Virus record (IMG/VR): IMGVR_UViG_3300034166_000746
Location: 1 to 38,263 of that record
Source of the DNA: a virus
DNA length: 38,263 nucleotides
Reading direction: 5' to 3' (one strand)
Part shown: positions 23,215-31,027 of the stretch, piece by piece
Layout: every line of letters begins with the position of its first letter
Position numbering within the stretch: position 1 is the first letter of the stretch
Notes under the pieces: model-generated
The model's database searches: none
What the model was told of the DNA's origin: nothing
Seen by the model: the letters and a program-made list of their open reading frames with translations, nothing else
Made by a program: the position numbers and the translations under genes

Positions 23215-24950
23215 GCAGCCGCGTTGGTTGCCTTGAACTGCGCCATGATCGAGTCGATCAGCACGAGGGCCATCTTTTCGCAGTCGGCCAGGTGGTTCGG
23301 CCCGAGGCGCTGCCACTTGGATTCTCCGTCTTTCTCGATGAGTGCCTCGCCCTGCAACTGGCCGACGTAATCCTTGGCAATGTCCCGGGGCAGATACCAC
23401 CGGCCGCGTCCGTCTCGCAGGATGTCGTGATAGAGTCGGGCCTGCCAGAAGTGCGCGTCGAATTGCACGGCCCACAGCACGGCGCCGGCCGACACGATTT
23501 GCTGGAACTTGTAGGGCTCGCGCAATCCCTGGCTGACAGTTCGCCCCTTGGCCGCGACAAAGAGCCCGCCCGACTTGGCAACGAAATCGTAAACGCCTGC
23601 CGGGGTCTTGGCCGCGTAGCCTGCGTCCACGATGCCGCGATAGCACTTGTAGTGCTTGAACTTGTCCATGATGCCGTCCCATCCCACCATCGCCCCGTAG
23701 TCGAGCAGGTAGCTGCTGCCGTCTTCGTGGAGCTCGCGCACGATCCACCACATTTCGGTTTGGCCCACGTCGATGGACATGAGGCGGCCGATTATCTTGC
23801 CCTCGGGCGCGGCGCCTATCATGTAACGCGGCGAAGCGTCCACGCGGTCGCGGATCATGGCGGTCGTAATGAGCGCCCCCTGCGGCTTCCACGGTTCGGC
23901 CATTTCGCGGTTTAGAAAATCCTGCAATCCGCCCGGGGCTTCGTAGTCCTGCAAATACTTCACGGCCAGATCAGGCCAAGTGCGCCAGGGCGAGTAGAGC
24001 GAGGAAAGGTGATAACTGCGGCGGCCGGCCTCGGCGGCGAACTCCGTTGCGCGCCACTCGCCGCGCTCGAGCCAGGTCTTTTTGTCGGCGTTTTCGTGGA
24101 GATGCCCGCACTTCGGGCAGGCATAGCGTGTGGTCTCGGCCACCCGCGCCATGTTCCACGTCGCGTTGTCCTGCTTGGCCTCGGCGTCCCAGCGCACATT
24201 CTTCCACTCGAGGAACTGCCACTCACCACACCCGAGGCACGGCAGGAAATAGCGGCGCTGGTCTCCCTTCAGCCATTCGGTCCAGATCGCGCCGTCTTCA
24301 TAGGTTGGCGTCGAGGTGCAGACGATCAAATGGTTGGGGAATGTCGCCGTGCGCGCCTCGGCAAGCTGGATCGGACTTGCCTCTTTGCCCGACTGCGCGG
24401 CGAATTTGTCCATCTCGTCCATCATCAGGAGCGCAATAGATCGGCTGGAAAGGTTGGCCGGGCTGTTGGACCCGACGAAATACACGCTCATCCCTTTGAA
24501 ATGCTGCTCGAGGATGGTCAGATCGTCGGCGTTGTCGGGCTTGTGCGTCTTCAAAACGTCCGAGCTTTCGACCATCGGCAGCCAGCGCGACTTGCTGAAC
24601 GACCGCGCCAGGTGCGTTGAAGGCATGACCCAAAGCGCGGGCGCCGGGTTTTGGTCGAGCCGATACCCCATGCCCGCAAGGATGGCCGTGGTCTTGGCCG
24701 TCTGGGCGCCCCAGACCAGCGCCATGCGCCGAATGGATTCGTTGCCGAAACACTCGAGCGGCTCGCGGATGTAAGGCGTCTCTCGCGTCCGATACGGCCC
24801 GTGCAAGTGCGCGGTGTTGCCGATCGTCAGATTGCCCTCGGCCCACTCGACCACACCCTGCTTCGGCGGTGGTTGGGCCTTGCGGGCAATGGCGGCGCCG
24901 ACATCGTCGGCCGTCAGGCTGCTTTTAATTTGTCCGAGAAAATCTGACAC
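23211..24950 (-). CDS. Terminase large subunit (GpA family)
   Basis: A 579-residue packaging motor and nuclease from a GTG start. The lambda GpA pattern is clear: VVEWAEGNLTIGNTAHLHGP, TPYIREPLECFGNESIRRMA, Walker A-like GAQTAKTT (about 81-88), LWVMPSTHLARSFSKSRW and Walker B LLMMDEMD (about 174-181). Two C-x2-C pairs (CLGC, CPKC) resemble the zinc finger of GpA. The nuclease domain starts near RLMSIDVGQTEMWWIVRE. It overlaps the small subunit by 37 bases. GpA homologues make cos or related ends. Confidence 0.9.
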   Translation of the reverse strand: MSDFLGQIKSSLTADDVGAAIARKAQPPPKQGVVEWAEGNLTIGNTAHLHGPYRTRETPYIREPLECFGNESIRRMALVWGAQTAKTTAILAGMGYRLDQNPAPALWVMPSTHLARSFSKSRWLPMVESSDVLKTHKPDNADDLTILEQHFKGMSVYFVGSNSPANLSSRSIALLMMDEMDKFAAQSGKEASPIQLAEARTATFPNHLIVCTSTPTYEDGAIWTEWLKGDQRRYFLPCLGCGEWQFLEWKNVRWDAEAKQDNATWNMARVAETTRYACPKCGHLHENADKKTWLERGEWRATEFAAEAGRRSYHLSSLYSPWRTWPDLAVKYLQDYEAPGGLQDFLNREMAEPWKPQGALITTAMIRDRVDASPRYMIGAAPEGKIIGRLMSIDVGQTEMWWIVRELHEDGSSYLLDYGAMVGWDGIMDKFKHYKCYRGIVDAGYAAKTPAGVYDFVAKSGGLFVAAKGRTVSQGLREPYKFQQIVSAGAVLWAVQFDAHFWQARLYHDILRDGRGRWYLPRDIAKDYVGQLQGEALIEKDGESKWQRLGPNHLADCEKMALVLIDSIMAQFKATNAAA

Positions 24951-25426
24951 GCATCAGCCACCAGTTTTCCGGCTTCGGGGTAGTCCCGATGCAGGCGTTT
25001 AAGGCACGAGTCGAAGGCCGCATCGAAAGCGGACAGCACGGCCGACTTTTCCATGAGCGCACCGACGCGTTTCTGCCACTCGATGAACTCGGCCTCGGCC
25101 GCCGAGGCGTCCTTACAAGAGAGCGAATAGGCTTTCTGAAGCTCGCACGCCTCGCGGACCTGACCCTGCTCGGCGGCTCCCTGCCAGAGTGCGTAGTTTT
25201 TGCCCACCATCGCGTGCGCCTGCTCTACGCGGCCGGCGGCCGTGCTGTCTTCGGGCGATGCGGATGCGGACACTGACCGCCTGGCGCGGCGGTTTCCCGT
25301 TACGTTGGACTCATACCACGCGACGGCGTTTTCCAAGGTGTCCAGCGGACAGCCCTTCTTCTTCAGTTGGCTGACCCGCTGGATCGTGATGCCCTTGGCT
25401 TCGGCAAGTTGGCTGGCGACAGTCAT
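24914..25426 (-). CDS. Terminase small subunit
   Basis: A 170-residue protein upstream of the large subunit. Residues 5-30 form an HTH-like unit (QLAEAKGITIQRVSQLKKKG) for recognition of the packaging site. A variable, alanine-rich middle (SVSASASPEDSTAAGR) links to helices that would oligomerise (EQAHAMVGKNYALWQGAAEQ, AEAEFIEWQKRVGALMEKSA). It begins the late operon. Position and domain order match lambda Nu1-type small terminases. A TTGACT site precedes it. Confidence 0.75.
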   Translation of the reverse strand: MTVASQLAEAKGITIQRVSQLKKKGCPLDTLENAVAWYESNVTGNRRARRSVSASASPEDSTAAGRVEQAHAMVGKNYALWQGAAEQGQVREACELQKAYSLSCKDASAAEAEFIEWQKRVGALMEKSAVLSAFDAAFDSCLKRLHRDYPEAGKLVADACQIFSDKLKAA

Positions 25427-25442
25427 GTGAGACTGCCGACCG

Positions 25443-25463
25443 AGTCAACTTAACTAAAGTTGA
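25443..25463 (-). promoter_or_regulatory. TTGACT site within a palindrome before terminase
   Basis: The arms TCAACTT and AAGTTGA (7 bases, loop AACTA) include the minus-strand TTGACT that lies 16 bases before the ATG at 25426. This palindrome heads the late operon. Confidence 0.45.
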
Positions 25464-25473
25464 GCTTTCGGGC

Positions 25474-25515
25474 CTTTATTTTCGCCAGAATAAAGAGAGT
25501 CGCGAGCTCCTCGCG
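25474..25515 (-). terminator. Two hairpins in the gap before the late operon
   Basis: The 138-base gap between the block ending at 25565 and the terminase start holds CTTTATT/AATAAAG (25474-25495) and CGCGAG/CTCGCG (25501-25515). On the minus strand the second is followed by ACTCTCTTTATT, a weak U tract, so it may end the middle transcript. I see no clear sigma70 promoter in the gap. Confidence 0.35.
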
Positions 25516-25564
25516 CTCTGAAAGCCAAAGAGATGCCTTACCCCTGTCTCAACAGAGTAATGCC

Positions 25565-26149
25565 TCACGACTCGACCTCGCCGCCACCTGTCAGCGCCAC
25601 CAACCGCTTCTCGTAGGCATAGATCGCGTCCCGCACCGGCTTGACCACTCGCAGCGTCTCAACCACTTGCTCTTCGCTCATTTTGTCAGGCGGCATCTTG
25701 ACCAATAGCTGACTGAACCACCGCCGCGCATCGTAGACCCAGCCCGCAGCTATATCGCGCACACTCACCTCTGGCACCTCGTCCTTCGTCGGTGTGTCGC
25801 CTTCCGCTGTCTCAGCGTTGGCCTCGGCCTGCGCCTGAACGCTGGCCCGATCCTCGACAGGCTTAAAGCCGGGCAAGAACAGTTGCCCCGGATGATAGTT
25901 GCGATGGTGCCGAATATATCGCTCGGCTGTCACGCCAGGCATCTCGACCTTCTCGCGCAGCCAATGGTGGAACGCATCGCCCACCGTGTCGCGTGCGCTG
26001 GCAAGCAGCATCCCGACGTGGTTTGCCATCGACCCGATCTCGGAGGCCGTGGCCTTCACCGCGTCGACCTTTGCCATGATCTCGGCGTGGTCTTTGTTAA
26101 TTTGCGCGGCCAGATCGTCCGCCGCCCGTAGTTCAATCTCCTTGCTCAT
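25565..26149 (-). CDS. Helical protein, possibly DUF3102-like
   Basis: A 194-residue protein starting in a TGATG overlap. Helices dominate: AADDLAAQINKDHAEIMAKV, ASEIGSMANHVGMLLASARD, then DTVGDAFHHWLREKVEM and TAERYIRHHRNYH. The ID/HAE/IGxML and WLREK/AERYIR order is reminiscent of DUF3102, a plasmid and phage helical family with a nearby wHTH. The C-terminus is acidic and then helical (VRDIAAGWVYDARRWFSQ). It may regulate or partition the genome. Function is unknown. Confidence 0.55.
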   Translation of the reverse strand: MSKEIELRAADDLAAQINKDHAEIMAKVDAVKATASEIGSMANHVGMLLASARDTVGDAFHHWLREKVEMPGVTAERYIRHHRNYHPGQLFLPGFKPVEDRASVQAQAEANAETAEGDTPTKDEVPEVSVRDIAAGWVYDARRWFSQLLVKMPPDKMSEEQVVETLRVVKPVRDAIYAYEKRLVALTGGGEVES

Positions 26150-26655
26150 CAGTGTGTGTTCTCCTCTTCGTGTCGTTTTGTCCAAGAGCGGTGCGCGGCC
26201 TTGCGGGAACTCTCCCGCGCCGCCTCACTCTTTTGAAAGTTGTTGTGCCCCTTGAGCCCCAGCTTGTCCTGCATCTCGATGACGGCCTTGGATAATGCCG
26301 CCCTCGTGACCCCGATCTTCCGCGCCAGTTCCGAATAGCTATGCGCCAGCGTTATGGAGGTATCGCCGGCAGCGAGCAGGAAGGCGTAATACCGCAACGT
26401 CTTGTTGCCTCGCGGCTCGTTCAAATAGGTCAGGATGGGAATGAGCATCTTGCTCGCCGCTTCCCGCGCCTCGCGCATTTGGTATTCGGCCATGAGCAGG
26501 ACGAGCGCCTTGTGCTGCCATTCAGCTAGGTCGAGCTCGTCGGCCCACTCGTCGGCCAGCGTGTCGATCTCGCCTGCCATGTCCGGGCGGTAGCTGGTTT
26601 CCAGCTTGTCTAAGGGGTTTTCGCCCATGCTGGCGAAGCGTCGAATGTCAATCAT
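26149..26655 (-). CDS. HTH regulator, candidate late activator
   Basis: A 168-residue protein. A helical N-terminal half (LDLAEWQHKALVLLMAEYQM, ASKMLIPILTYLNEPRGNK) precedes residues 106-135, SYSELARKIGVTRAALSKAV, a clear helix-turn-helix, and a lysine/arginine-rich tail (RESSRKAAHRSWTKRHEEE). It sits just before the late block, so a role as late-gene activator or small packaging regulator is inferred. It is linked to both neighbours by ATGA or TGATG overlaps. Confidence 0.6.
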   Translation of the reverse strand: MIDIRRFASMGENPLDKLETSYRPDMAGEIDTLADEWADELDLAEWQHKALVLLMAEYQMREAREAASKMLIPILTYLNEPRGNKTLRYYAFLLAAGDTSITLAHSYSELARKIGVTRAALSKAVIEMQDKLGLKGHNNFQKSEAARESSRKAAHRSWTKRHEEENTH

Positions 26656-26825
26656 AGTCGGTTCCTCCGTCTGCTTGCTTTCTGCATAAGTCTGCGCCGT
26701 TTGGCTTTGGCGCGGTCATGCTTGGCCTTAGTCGCCTTGCGCGTCTTTTCGTAACGCGGCCCCGTTGGGCGTAGTCGGCCCATCGAGAGCGCCTTCCATG
26801 ATCCGCCGCCTTGTTCGCCTTTCAT
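26652..26825 (-). CDS. Small highly basic protein
   Basis: A 57-residue protein, ATG to TGA, with TAATG and ATGA overlaps at its two ends, which support its reality. It is very basic (KTRKATKAKHDRAKAKRRRL) and glycine-rich at the start (MKGEQGGGSWKAL). It probably binds RNA or DNA and lies just before the HTH gene. No family recognised. Confidence 0.6.
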   Translation of the reverse strand: MKGEQGGGSWKALSMGRLRPTGPRYEKTRKATKAKHDRAKAKRRRLMQKASRRRNRL

Positions 26826-27019
26826 TAAGCCACCCTCCCATCCGCCAACCGCAGCACCACCCCATCAGGCCAAGTCTCAACCGACTTGGCCTCAAAAAGA
26901 ACAGCCGCATCAGCCGCCTCTTGGCCCACGGCCTGCACCAGCCATTCGGCCGGTAGGCCGTTGTTCAATACGGGTAGGCCGGTTCGTAGTTCGGCCAGCT
27001 TGATCTTTCTTTTTTTCAT
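26825..27019 (-). CDS. Small hypothetical protein
   Basis: A 64-residue protein starting MKKRKIKLAELRTG, then short strands (EWLVQAVGQEAADAAVLFEA, DGVVLRLADGRVA). It has a small beta-rich middle and a lysine-rich start. The ATG follows a purine-rich run (AAAAAAAG lies within its first codons). Its stop forms TAATG with the next gene. No function seen. Confidence 0.55.
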   Translation of the reverse strand: MKKRKIKLAELRTGLPVLNNGLPAEWLVQAVGQEAADAAVLFEAKSVETWPDGVVLRLADGRVA

Positions 27020-27155
27020 TGGTTTTTGGTCAATTTGGGTTCCGCCCTACAGACCTTGGGCGGACGGGACGTAAGGCACGTCCGTCCTTGGTCTTTCGGG
27101 AACCCCATACCCCATACTTTTACCTATAAGGGTCGTATGGGGTGGGTCTAAGGGT
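27020..27155 (-). promoter_or_regulatory. Palindrome-rich gap upstream of the middle block
   Basis: A gene-free stretch of 136 bases. It holds ACCCCATAC (27102-27110) and its inverted partner GTATGGGGT (27135-27143), with TTTTACCTATA (27118-27128) between them. A second hairpin, GGACGGGACGT against ACGTCCGTCC (27062-27087), has a one-base bulge. TTTTGCCTATA flanked by GGGGT/ACCCC also occurs in the early control region, so a shared regulator or promoter is plausible. No canonical -35/-10 pair is clear. Confidence 0.45.
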
Positions 27156-28385
27156 TTAAAAGGGATCATTTGAGGGCTTTCTATCGGCCGTTTTCAGCCG
27201 CCAAAGTGTGTCCTTTCCATCGCCAATTTTCACAATTTCCACCCCCACATCGGCCAGCGCCTGCGGGTGATCTTTGAGGCACTTTTTCCATGCCGCGATG
27301 GCCGCATTGTCGGGGAAACTTCCTGACTGTTTAATCGCCGCCGTCAGCGCCGACCGTCCCGGTAGGTGCCCGCCATTGGCCTCCAGCGCCACCCGCACGG
27401 CCTCGGCCCGCTGCGGCGCCTTGGTGATAGCCATCTTGCCCGCCTGCCGCAGCTTGCCGGGGTCGAGCTCGTCCCGCGGGTTAAGCACCGGGGCGGCCCA
27501 CTCAAAGACCGTGGACGGGATCGGCGCGAACTCCCGCAGGCTCGCCTCCAGCACAAAGCAATTCTCCTCCTCGTGCGGGGTGAAGGTCACGATGGCATCC
27601 GGGTCGCGCGCCATGACGCCACTGCCCGAGATCCGATCCATCGCCTCCTTGCCCGCCTGGTTGCCCTTGCTGAAGTGCGCGGCAAAGGCAATCGCCGCCC
27701 CGCACTCGTCGGCAAACTGCTCGAGCTCGAGCATCAGCCCGGCCATGTCGCCGGCCGCGTTCTCGTCCCGCCCGCCATAGGTCTTATAGATCGGGTCCAG
27801 CACGATCAACCGCAACCCGCCCGGGACTTCTGCCAGGCGTTTGCGCGCCGCCGACAGCATGATCGTCAGGTCGTAGCACTTGCCCCGCAGATTCCACGTC
27901 AGGAACCGCTCATGCACCTCGGCCGGCAGCCGGTCATCCTCCGCAATCCCGCGAAACGTGGCGATCCACTCGGCGCGGCGCGCGGCCGTCGAGCCATCGA
28001 GCTCGAGGTTTACATAGAGCACCGCCCCCTGCTCGCACTTGAACTTGCCGAGCCAATAGCCTCCCGAGGCCACGGCCAGCGCCAGATCGAGCAGTGTCCA
28101 CGTCTTGCCCATCTTGGACGAACCGCCGATCACCAGCTTCCGCCGTTGCCGCAGAATGGCCCCATCCTCGCCGCCATCCGGCCCGCAGATGAGCAGCCCC
28201 GGGGTCTGCGCCTTCAGCGCGAAAAGCTCATTGCCCTTGAGCCAAGGCGGCAACGCATCCGAATCCGGCGCATCATCCGCCACCTCGAGCTTGTGGACAT
28301 TGGCCGGCTCGCCCGCCGCGTCCATGTGTTCGGTTTCCTTGAAGGCTTGAAAGCCCGCCGGTTGTGCTTTGTGAACATTTCTCAT
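27156..28385 (-). CDS. RepA-like replicative helicase (RecA fold)
   Basis: A 409-residue hexameric-helicase-like ATPase. The ATG overlaps the previous stop (ATGA). Walker A is GGSSKMGKTW (87-96), Walker B is RLIVLDPIYKTYGG, and the sensor-like AFAAHFSKGNQAGKE follows. This is the RSF1010 RepA/AAA_25 pattern of plasmids and phages. It would unwind DNA 5' to 3' during replication. The last 90 residues (from GKLRQAGKMAITKAP) look like a small winged-helix or linker domain. It lies with the primase-like gene. Confidence 0.8.
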   Translation of the reverse strand: MRNVHKAQPAGFQAFKETEHMDAAGEPANVHKLEVADDAPDSDALPPWLKGNELFALKAQTPGLLICGPDGGEDGAILRQRRKLVIGGSSKMGKTWTLLDLALAVASGGYWLGKFKCEQGAVLYVNLELDGSTAARRAEWIATFRGIAEDDRLPAEVHERFLTWNLRGKCYDLTIMLSAARKRLAEVPGGLRLIVLDPIYKTYGGRDENAAGDMAGLMLELEQFADECGAAIAFAAHFSKGNQAGKEAMDRISGSGVMARDPDAIVTFTPHEEENCFVLEASLREFAPIPSTVFEWAAPVLNPRDELDPGKLRQAGKMAITKAPQRAEAVRVALEANGGHLPGRSALTAAIKQSGSFPDNAAIAAWKKCLKDHPQALADVGVEIVKIGDGKDTLWRLKTADRKPSNDPF

Positions 28386-29203
28386 ACTCCGCAAAGCCCC
28401 TCACATTCATCGCCAAACAAATCCAACTGCAAATCCGTGGGGCTTGTGTCGATGTCCACGCTGTCCAGCGGCTTGCAGGACTGATGCAAATACGGGATTG
28501 AGCGCAACACCTCTTGGTCGCGTTGTGCGGCCTGCATTTTGCGCTCAAACTCAATGGCCCTTTGCCATTCTTGCGGCTCTTGGTCCCGAAGCCTGCGCCA
28601 TTCTTTATCACCGTGAAATGGGCAAAACACACAGGCCGAGCGTGGCGGCTCTGGATAGCCATGCGCCTTCATCCACAAAAGGCATTGCTTGCGACTGATT
28701 TTTTTCTCAATCAGCGGCCAGATGTTTTCAATGTAGTCTGCTCGACTCGGCTTCATGCGGTGCCACTCATCGGTGCTTATGCCGATCCACATTTTTGCCA
28801 ACACCACACCGCGCCCGCCCCGTTTTATGCCGCACAATTCGCGCACCTTGCGCTGGATCGGCACAATCTTGTAATCGCTGGTGCATTTGCGGCCAAGAAG
28901 CCCACGATTGCCATCGTCCTTGAGAACAAAAGCAGGGATGCTGCCCTTTAAATACCGCTTGCCCGTCTTGCCGCTGGTGCGAATACGCAACTCATCTGCT
29001 TCCAAGTTGCCGGCCGTTACTCGGTAAAGCGGGAAAGGCAACTGCTTCTCCAGCCAATCAAGCCATGCATACACGCTGGCTGGTTCTGCCTGCGTGTCTG
29101 CAAAGATGGCGCAGTCTGGCATGGGGGTCAGTTCGCCCCTTGCCGCCATAAGCGCCATTGTTGAGCTTTGAACGCCCGCGCCGAGCGAAAGGATGTTAAG
29201 CAT
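28382..29203 (-). CDS. PAPS-reductase-like adenine nucleotide alpha hydrolase
   Basis: A 273-residue protein from the ATG at 29203, which overlaps the primase end by 8 bases. The N-terminal PP-loop is ILSLGAGVQSSTMALMAA, with DCAIFADTQAEPASVYAWL following. Cysteine-rich sites CTSDYKIVPIQRKVRE and SACVFCPFHGDKEWRRL could bind Fe-S or zinc. This combination is common in phage PAPS-reductase-like proteins. The substrate is unknown; sulfur chemistry on DNA or tRNA is one option. Confidence 0.75.
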   Translation of the reverse strand: MLNILSLGAGVQSSTMALMAARGELTPMPDCAIFADTQAEPASVYAWLDWLEKQLPFPLYRVTAGNLEADELRIRTSGKTGKRYLKGSIPAFVLKDDGNRGLLGRKCTSDYKIVPIQRKVRELCGIKRGGRGVVLAKMWIGISTDEWHRMKPSRADYIENIWPLIEKKISRKQCLLWMKAHGYPEPPRSACVFCPFHGDKEWRRLRDQEPQEWQRAIEFERKMQAAQRDQEVLRSIPYLHQSCKPLDSVDIDTSPTDLQLDLFGDECEGLCGV

Positions 29204-30092
29204 CAAAAAACTCCACTCGTTGAATTGTCCCGTTCTCCCGTTGCCCGTTCGGCATGCGCACGAACTGCGACTTCAGCCAGGTCTTCGGGTCGCCGCCCAG
29301 GCGGACGGCCTCCTCCATAAATTTCCGGTCACTGGCCTCATCGGTGGCCCGATACCAGCCATGCAGCGACTTGCTGCCGCTGAAGACCACCATCCGCAGA
29401 TCGCGGAACTCGGAGAGCCAGATATGCCGCGCTGCCTGCTCGTCCAAGGTTGCCCCGTCATCAAACTCCACGACGATGTTCTGGCGCGGCCCCGTATTGT
29501 CCAGGGTATGCGCGGAGAGCTCGCCGTCGCTCTTGCGCTTGCCCTCGAGGGCCGACATCGCATTCGGCACGACGAACTCCCACATCCGCAACTGCCCGGC
29601 AAAAGCCGACATCGCCGCCGTCTCGAACTTCGCCACGCCGAGCCCCACGCAGGCAAGCACCTCGCTGCCGCCCAACAATGCACCAAGGAACCACTCAGGC
29701 GCGGTCTTCTCCATCTCCGCAGCATCCAGCGCCGACGCCTCGCGCAACTTCTCCAGCGACCACTCCCGCCGCTTCGACAGCCGGCGGCACTCCGCCTGCA
29801 ACGTCTTATTCGGCACCGGCCACGGCCTCACCCGCGCCGTCCCGGTGGTCGGCGTCACCTCGTAGGCATATTGAATGGCCGACAGGATCTCGCGGTCAGG
29901 CGTGAACCGCCCGCCATTGTCCTCGCGCACCGCATCCACCATCCGCCGGATGATGTGATAAGCGCGGGCATGGCCGATCCCGTCATCGCGCAGCATACAG
30001 GCCCAAGCATAAATCTGCGTGTGGATACTACCCACCGCCCGCTTGCGCTTGTTCGGGTTGCGGCACCAGGCGAGGAATTTGCTGTCGGTCAT
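29196..30092 (-). CDS. Primase-like protein (AEP type)
   Basis: A 298-residue protein. The C-terminal half carries IVVEFDDGATLDEQAARHIW and VVFSGSKSLHGWYRAT, where S-G-x-K-S-x-H is a hallmark of archaeo-eukaryotic-type phage primases. E-F-D supplies the acidic metal site. The N-terminal part is helical (CMLRDDGIGHARAYHIIRRM). It would make RNA or DNA primers for the helicase downstream. Its ATG overlaps the stop of the small frame at 30089-30556. Confidence 0.75.
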   Translation of the reverse strand: MTDSKFLAWCRNPNKRKRAVGSIHTQIYAWACMLRDDGIGHARAYHIIRRMVDAVREDNGGRFTPDREILSAIQYAYEVTPTTGTARVRPWPVPNKTLQAECRRLSKRREWSLEKLREASALDAAEMEKTAPEWFLGALLGGSEVLACVGLGVAKFETAAMSAFAGQLRMWEFVVPNAMSALEGKRKSDGELSAHTLDNTGPRQNIVVEFDDGATLDEQAARHIWLSEFRDLRMVVFSGSKSLHGWYRATDEASDRKFMEEAVRLGGDPKTWLKSQFVRMPNGQRENGTIQRVEFFDA

Positions 30093-30556
30093 GCGGCCTC
30101 CTCAGTCATCGCTCGGCCCTCCGAGCAAACGCCATGCGAGCGCAGCCACACACGCCACCTGTCCATTCCCAATGGCTTTAAGTCTGTCCACCCGATGGGC
30201 CATCCCATTAGCCACTCGCTCCAATCGGGGTTCGGTGTTCCACCAATGCAATCCGCCAGATTGTGTTTCGCTCCGTGCCTCTGCCTCAATCCGGCTCCGC
30301 TCATTCCCTTGTAGTCCCTGGCTGTCGGCGTGAAGAAGGGCTGCGATCCAAATTCGCTCGCGCTTGTGAGGCCCGCCGGCGTGCGTTGCTCCCAACACTC
30401 CCCATCTCGCAACATACCCCAACGCGGCCAAGTCCCCGAGAACGCGTCCAAGCCCTCGAGAAGTGAGCATTGGGGAGTTTTCCACGAACGAGAATCGCGG
30501 TCGTATTTCGCCAATGATGCGGGCCATTTCCCTCCATAATCCGCTTCGGCTTGCAT
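30089..30556 (-). CDS. Overlapping phage protein in the methyltransferase 3' region
   Basis: A 155-residue frame that lies entirely over the methyltransferase C-terminal coding region. Its own signature blocks are SLAKYDRDSRSWKTPQCSLL, AFSGTWPRWGMLRDGECWEQ, FFTPTARDYKG and NPDWSEWLMGWPIGWTDLKP. I recall these blocks from many phage proteins found beside cytosine methyltransferases. The start (ATG at 30556) forms TGATG with the stop that truncates the methyltransferase, and its stop overlaps the primase ATG, as real genes do here. Function is unknown. Confidence 0.6.
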   Translation of the reverse strand: MQAEADYGGKWPASLAKYDRDSRSWKTPQCSLLEGLDAFSGTWPRWGMLRDGECWEQRTPAGLTSASEFGSQPFFTPTARDYKGMSGAGLRQRHGAKHNLADCIGGTPNPDWSEWLMGWPIGWTDLKPLGMDRWRVWLRSHGVCSEGRAMTEEAA

Positions 30557-30825
30557 CAATACCCCCCCCCCTTGCCGGCAACGCTGATGTCTTGGCACGG
30601 AAACCCGCCCGAAACCACGTCAACAATCCCTCGCCACGGTCTGCCGTCAAAGGTTCGCACGTCAGACCAGACGGGAAACGCTTCCAAGCATCCGTCGTTT
30701 TGTCGCGCCACAAGAACACTTGCGGCGTAGGCGTCGTATTCGACGGCGCAGACGGTGCGCCATCCAAGGAGTTTGCCGCCGAGTATTCCGCCACCAGCGC
30801 CTGCGAAAAGAGCCAGCTCATTCAA
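30102..30825 (-). pseudogene. C5-cytosine DNA methyltransferase, frameshifted at a G run
   Basis: A small Dcm-family enzyme. It begins at TTG 30825 with GGAGGT upstream (NELALFAGAGGGILG, motif I). The catalytic GGFPCQDISVAGKG (C77) follows. The frame then stops at TGA 30558-30556 after a run of nine G. Removing one G continues directly into GGGIDASRSGLWREMARII, FVENSPML (motif VI), GPHKRERIW (VIII) and DRLKAIGNGQ (X), ending at 30102. All motifs are present, so this is a tract-length change: an assembly error, a phase-variable switch or a true frameshift. Downstream, the alternative frame at 30089-30556 is also open. Confidence 0.8.
30562..30571 (-). repeat. Homopolymer C10 (G run on coding strand)
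   Basis: Ten C on the plus strand, so G on the coding strand, within the catalytic region of the methyltransferase. Tracts of this length slip readily, and each length gives a different reading frame here. Confidence 0.85.
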
Positions 30826-31027
30826 TCGGCACCTCCGGGAGTTCCATCCAATGCGTGATGACGCTGTCGATCTGCTCCGACGTATGGGCATTACTCCACT
30901 CAAAGCATCCCAATGCGCCATCTATGCGCGCCTCGTAGCACGCAATGAAATGGCACTCGCCATCGGTCGCTATTACGCAACGCGGGTTGCCCGGGAGTTC
31001 CTTGTCGGCGGGTATCCACTCGCTCAT
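30818..31027 (-). CDS. DUF551 protein
   Basis: A 69-residue protein of the DUF551 type: MSEWIPADKELPGNPRCVIA at the start (W-I-x6-L-P) and SVITHWMELPEVP at the end (I-T-H-W-M-x-L-P). These small phage proteins are common and of unknown function. Overlaps both neighbours by a few bases. The methyltransferase TTG starts within its last codons. Confidence 0.8.
   Translation of the reverse strand: MSEWIPADKELPGNPRCVIATDGECHFIACYEARIDGALGCFEWSNAHTSEQIDSVITHWMELPEVPIE

Noticed and set aside
27020-27155. A CRISPR array or tRNA in the repeat-rich gap
   Set aside because: The repeats are short palindromes without regular spacers, and no cloverleaf can be drawn. No complete tRNA, rRNA or CRISPR array was found anywhere in the window.
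27366-30314. Plus-strand frames of about 370 codons opposite helicase and primase
   Set aside because: Arginine/histidine/proline-rich antisense shadows of genes with clear motifs.
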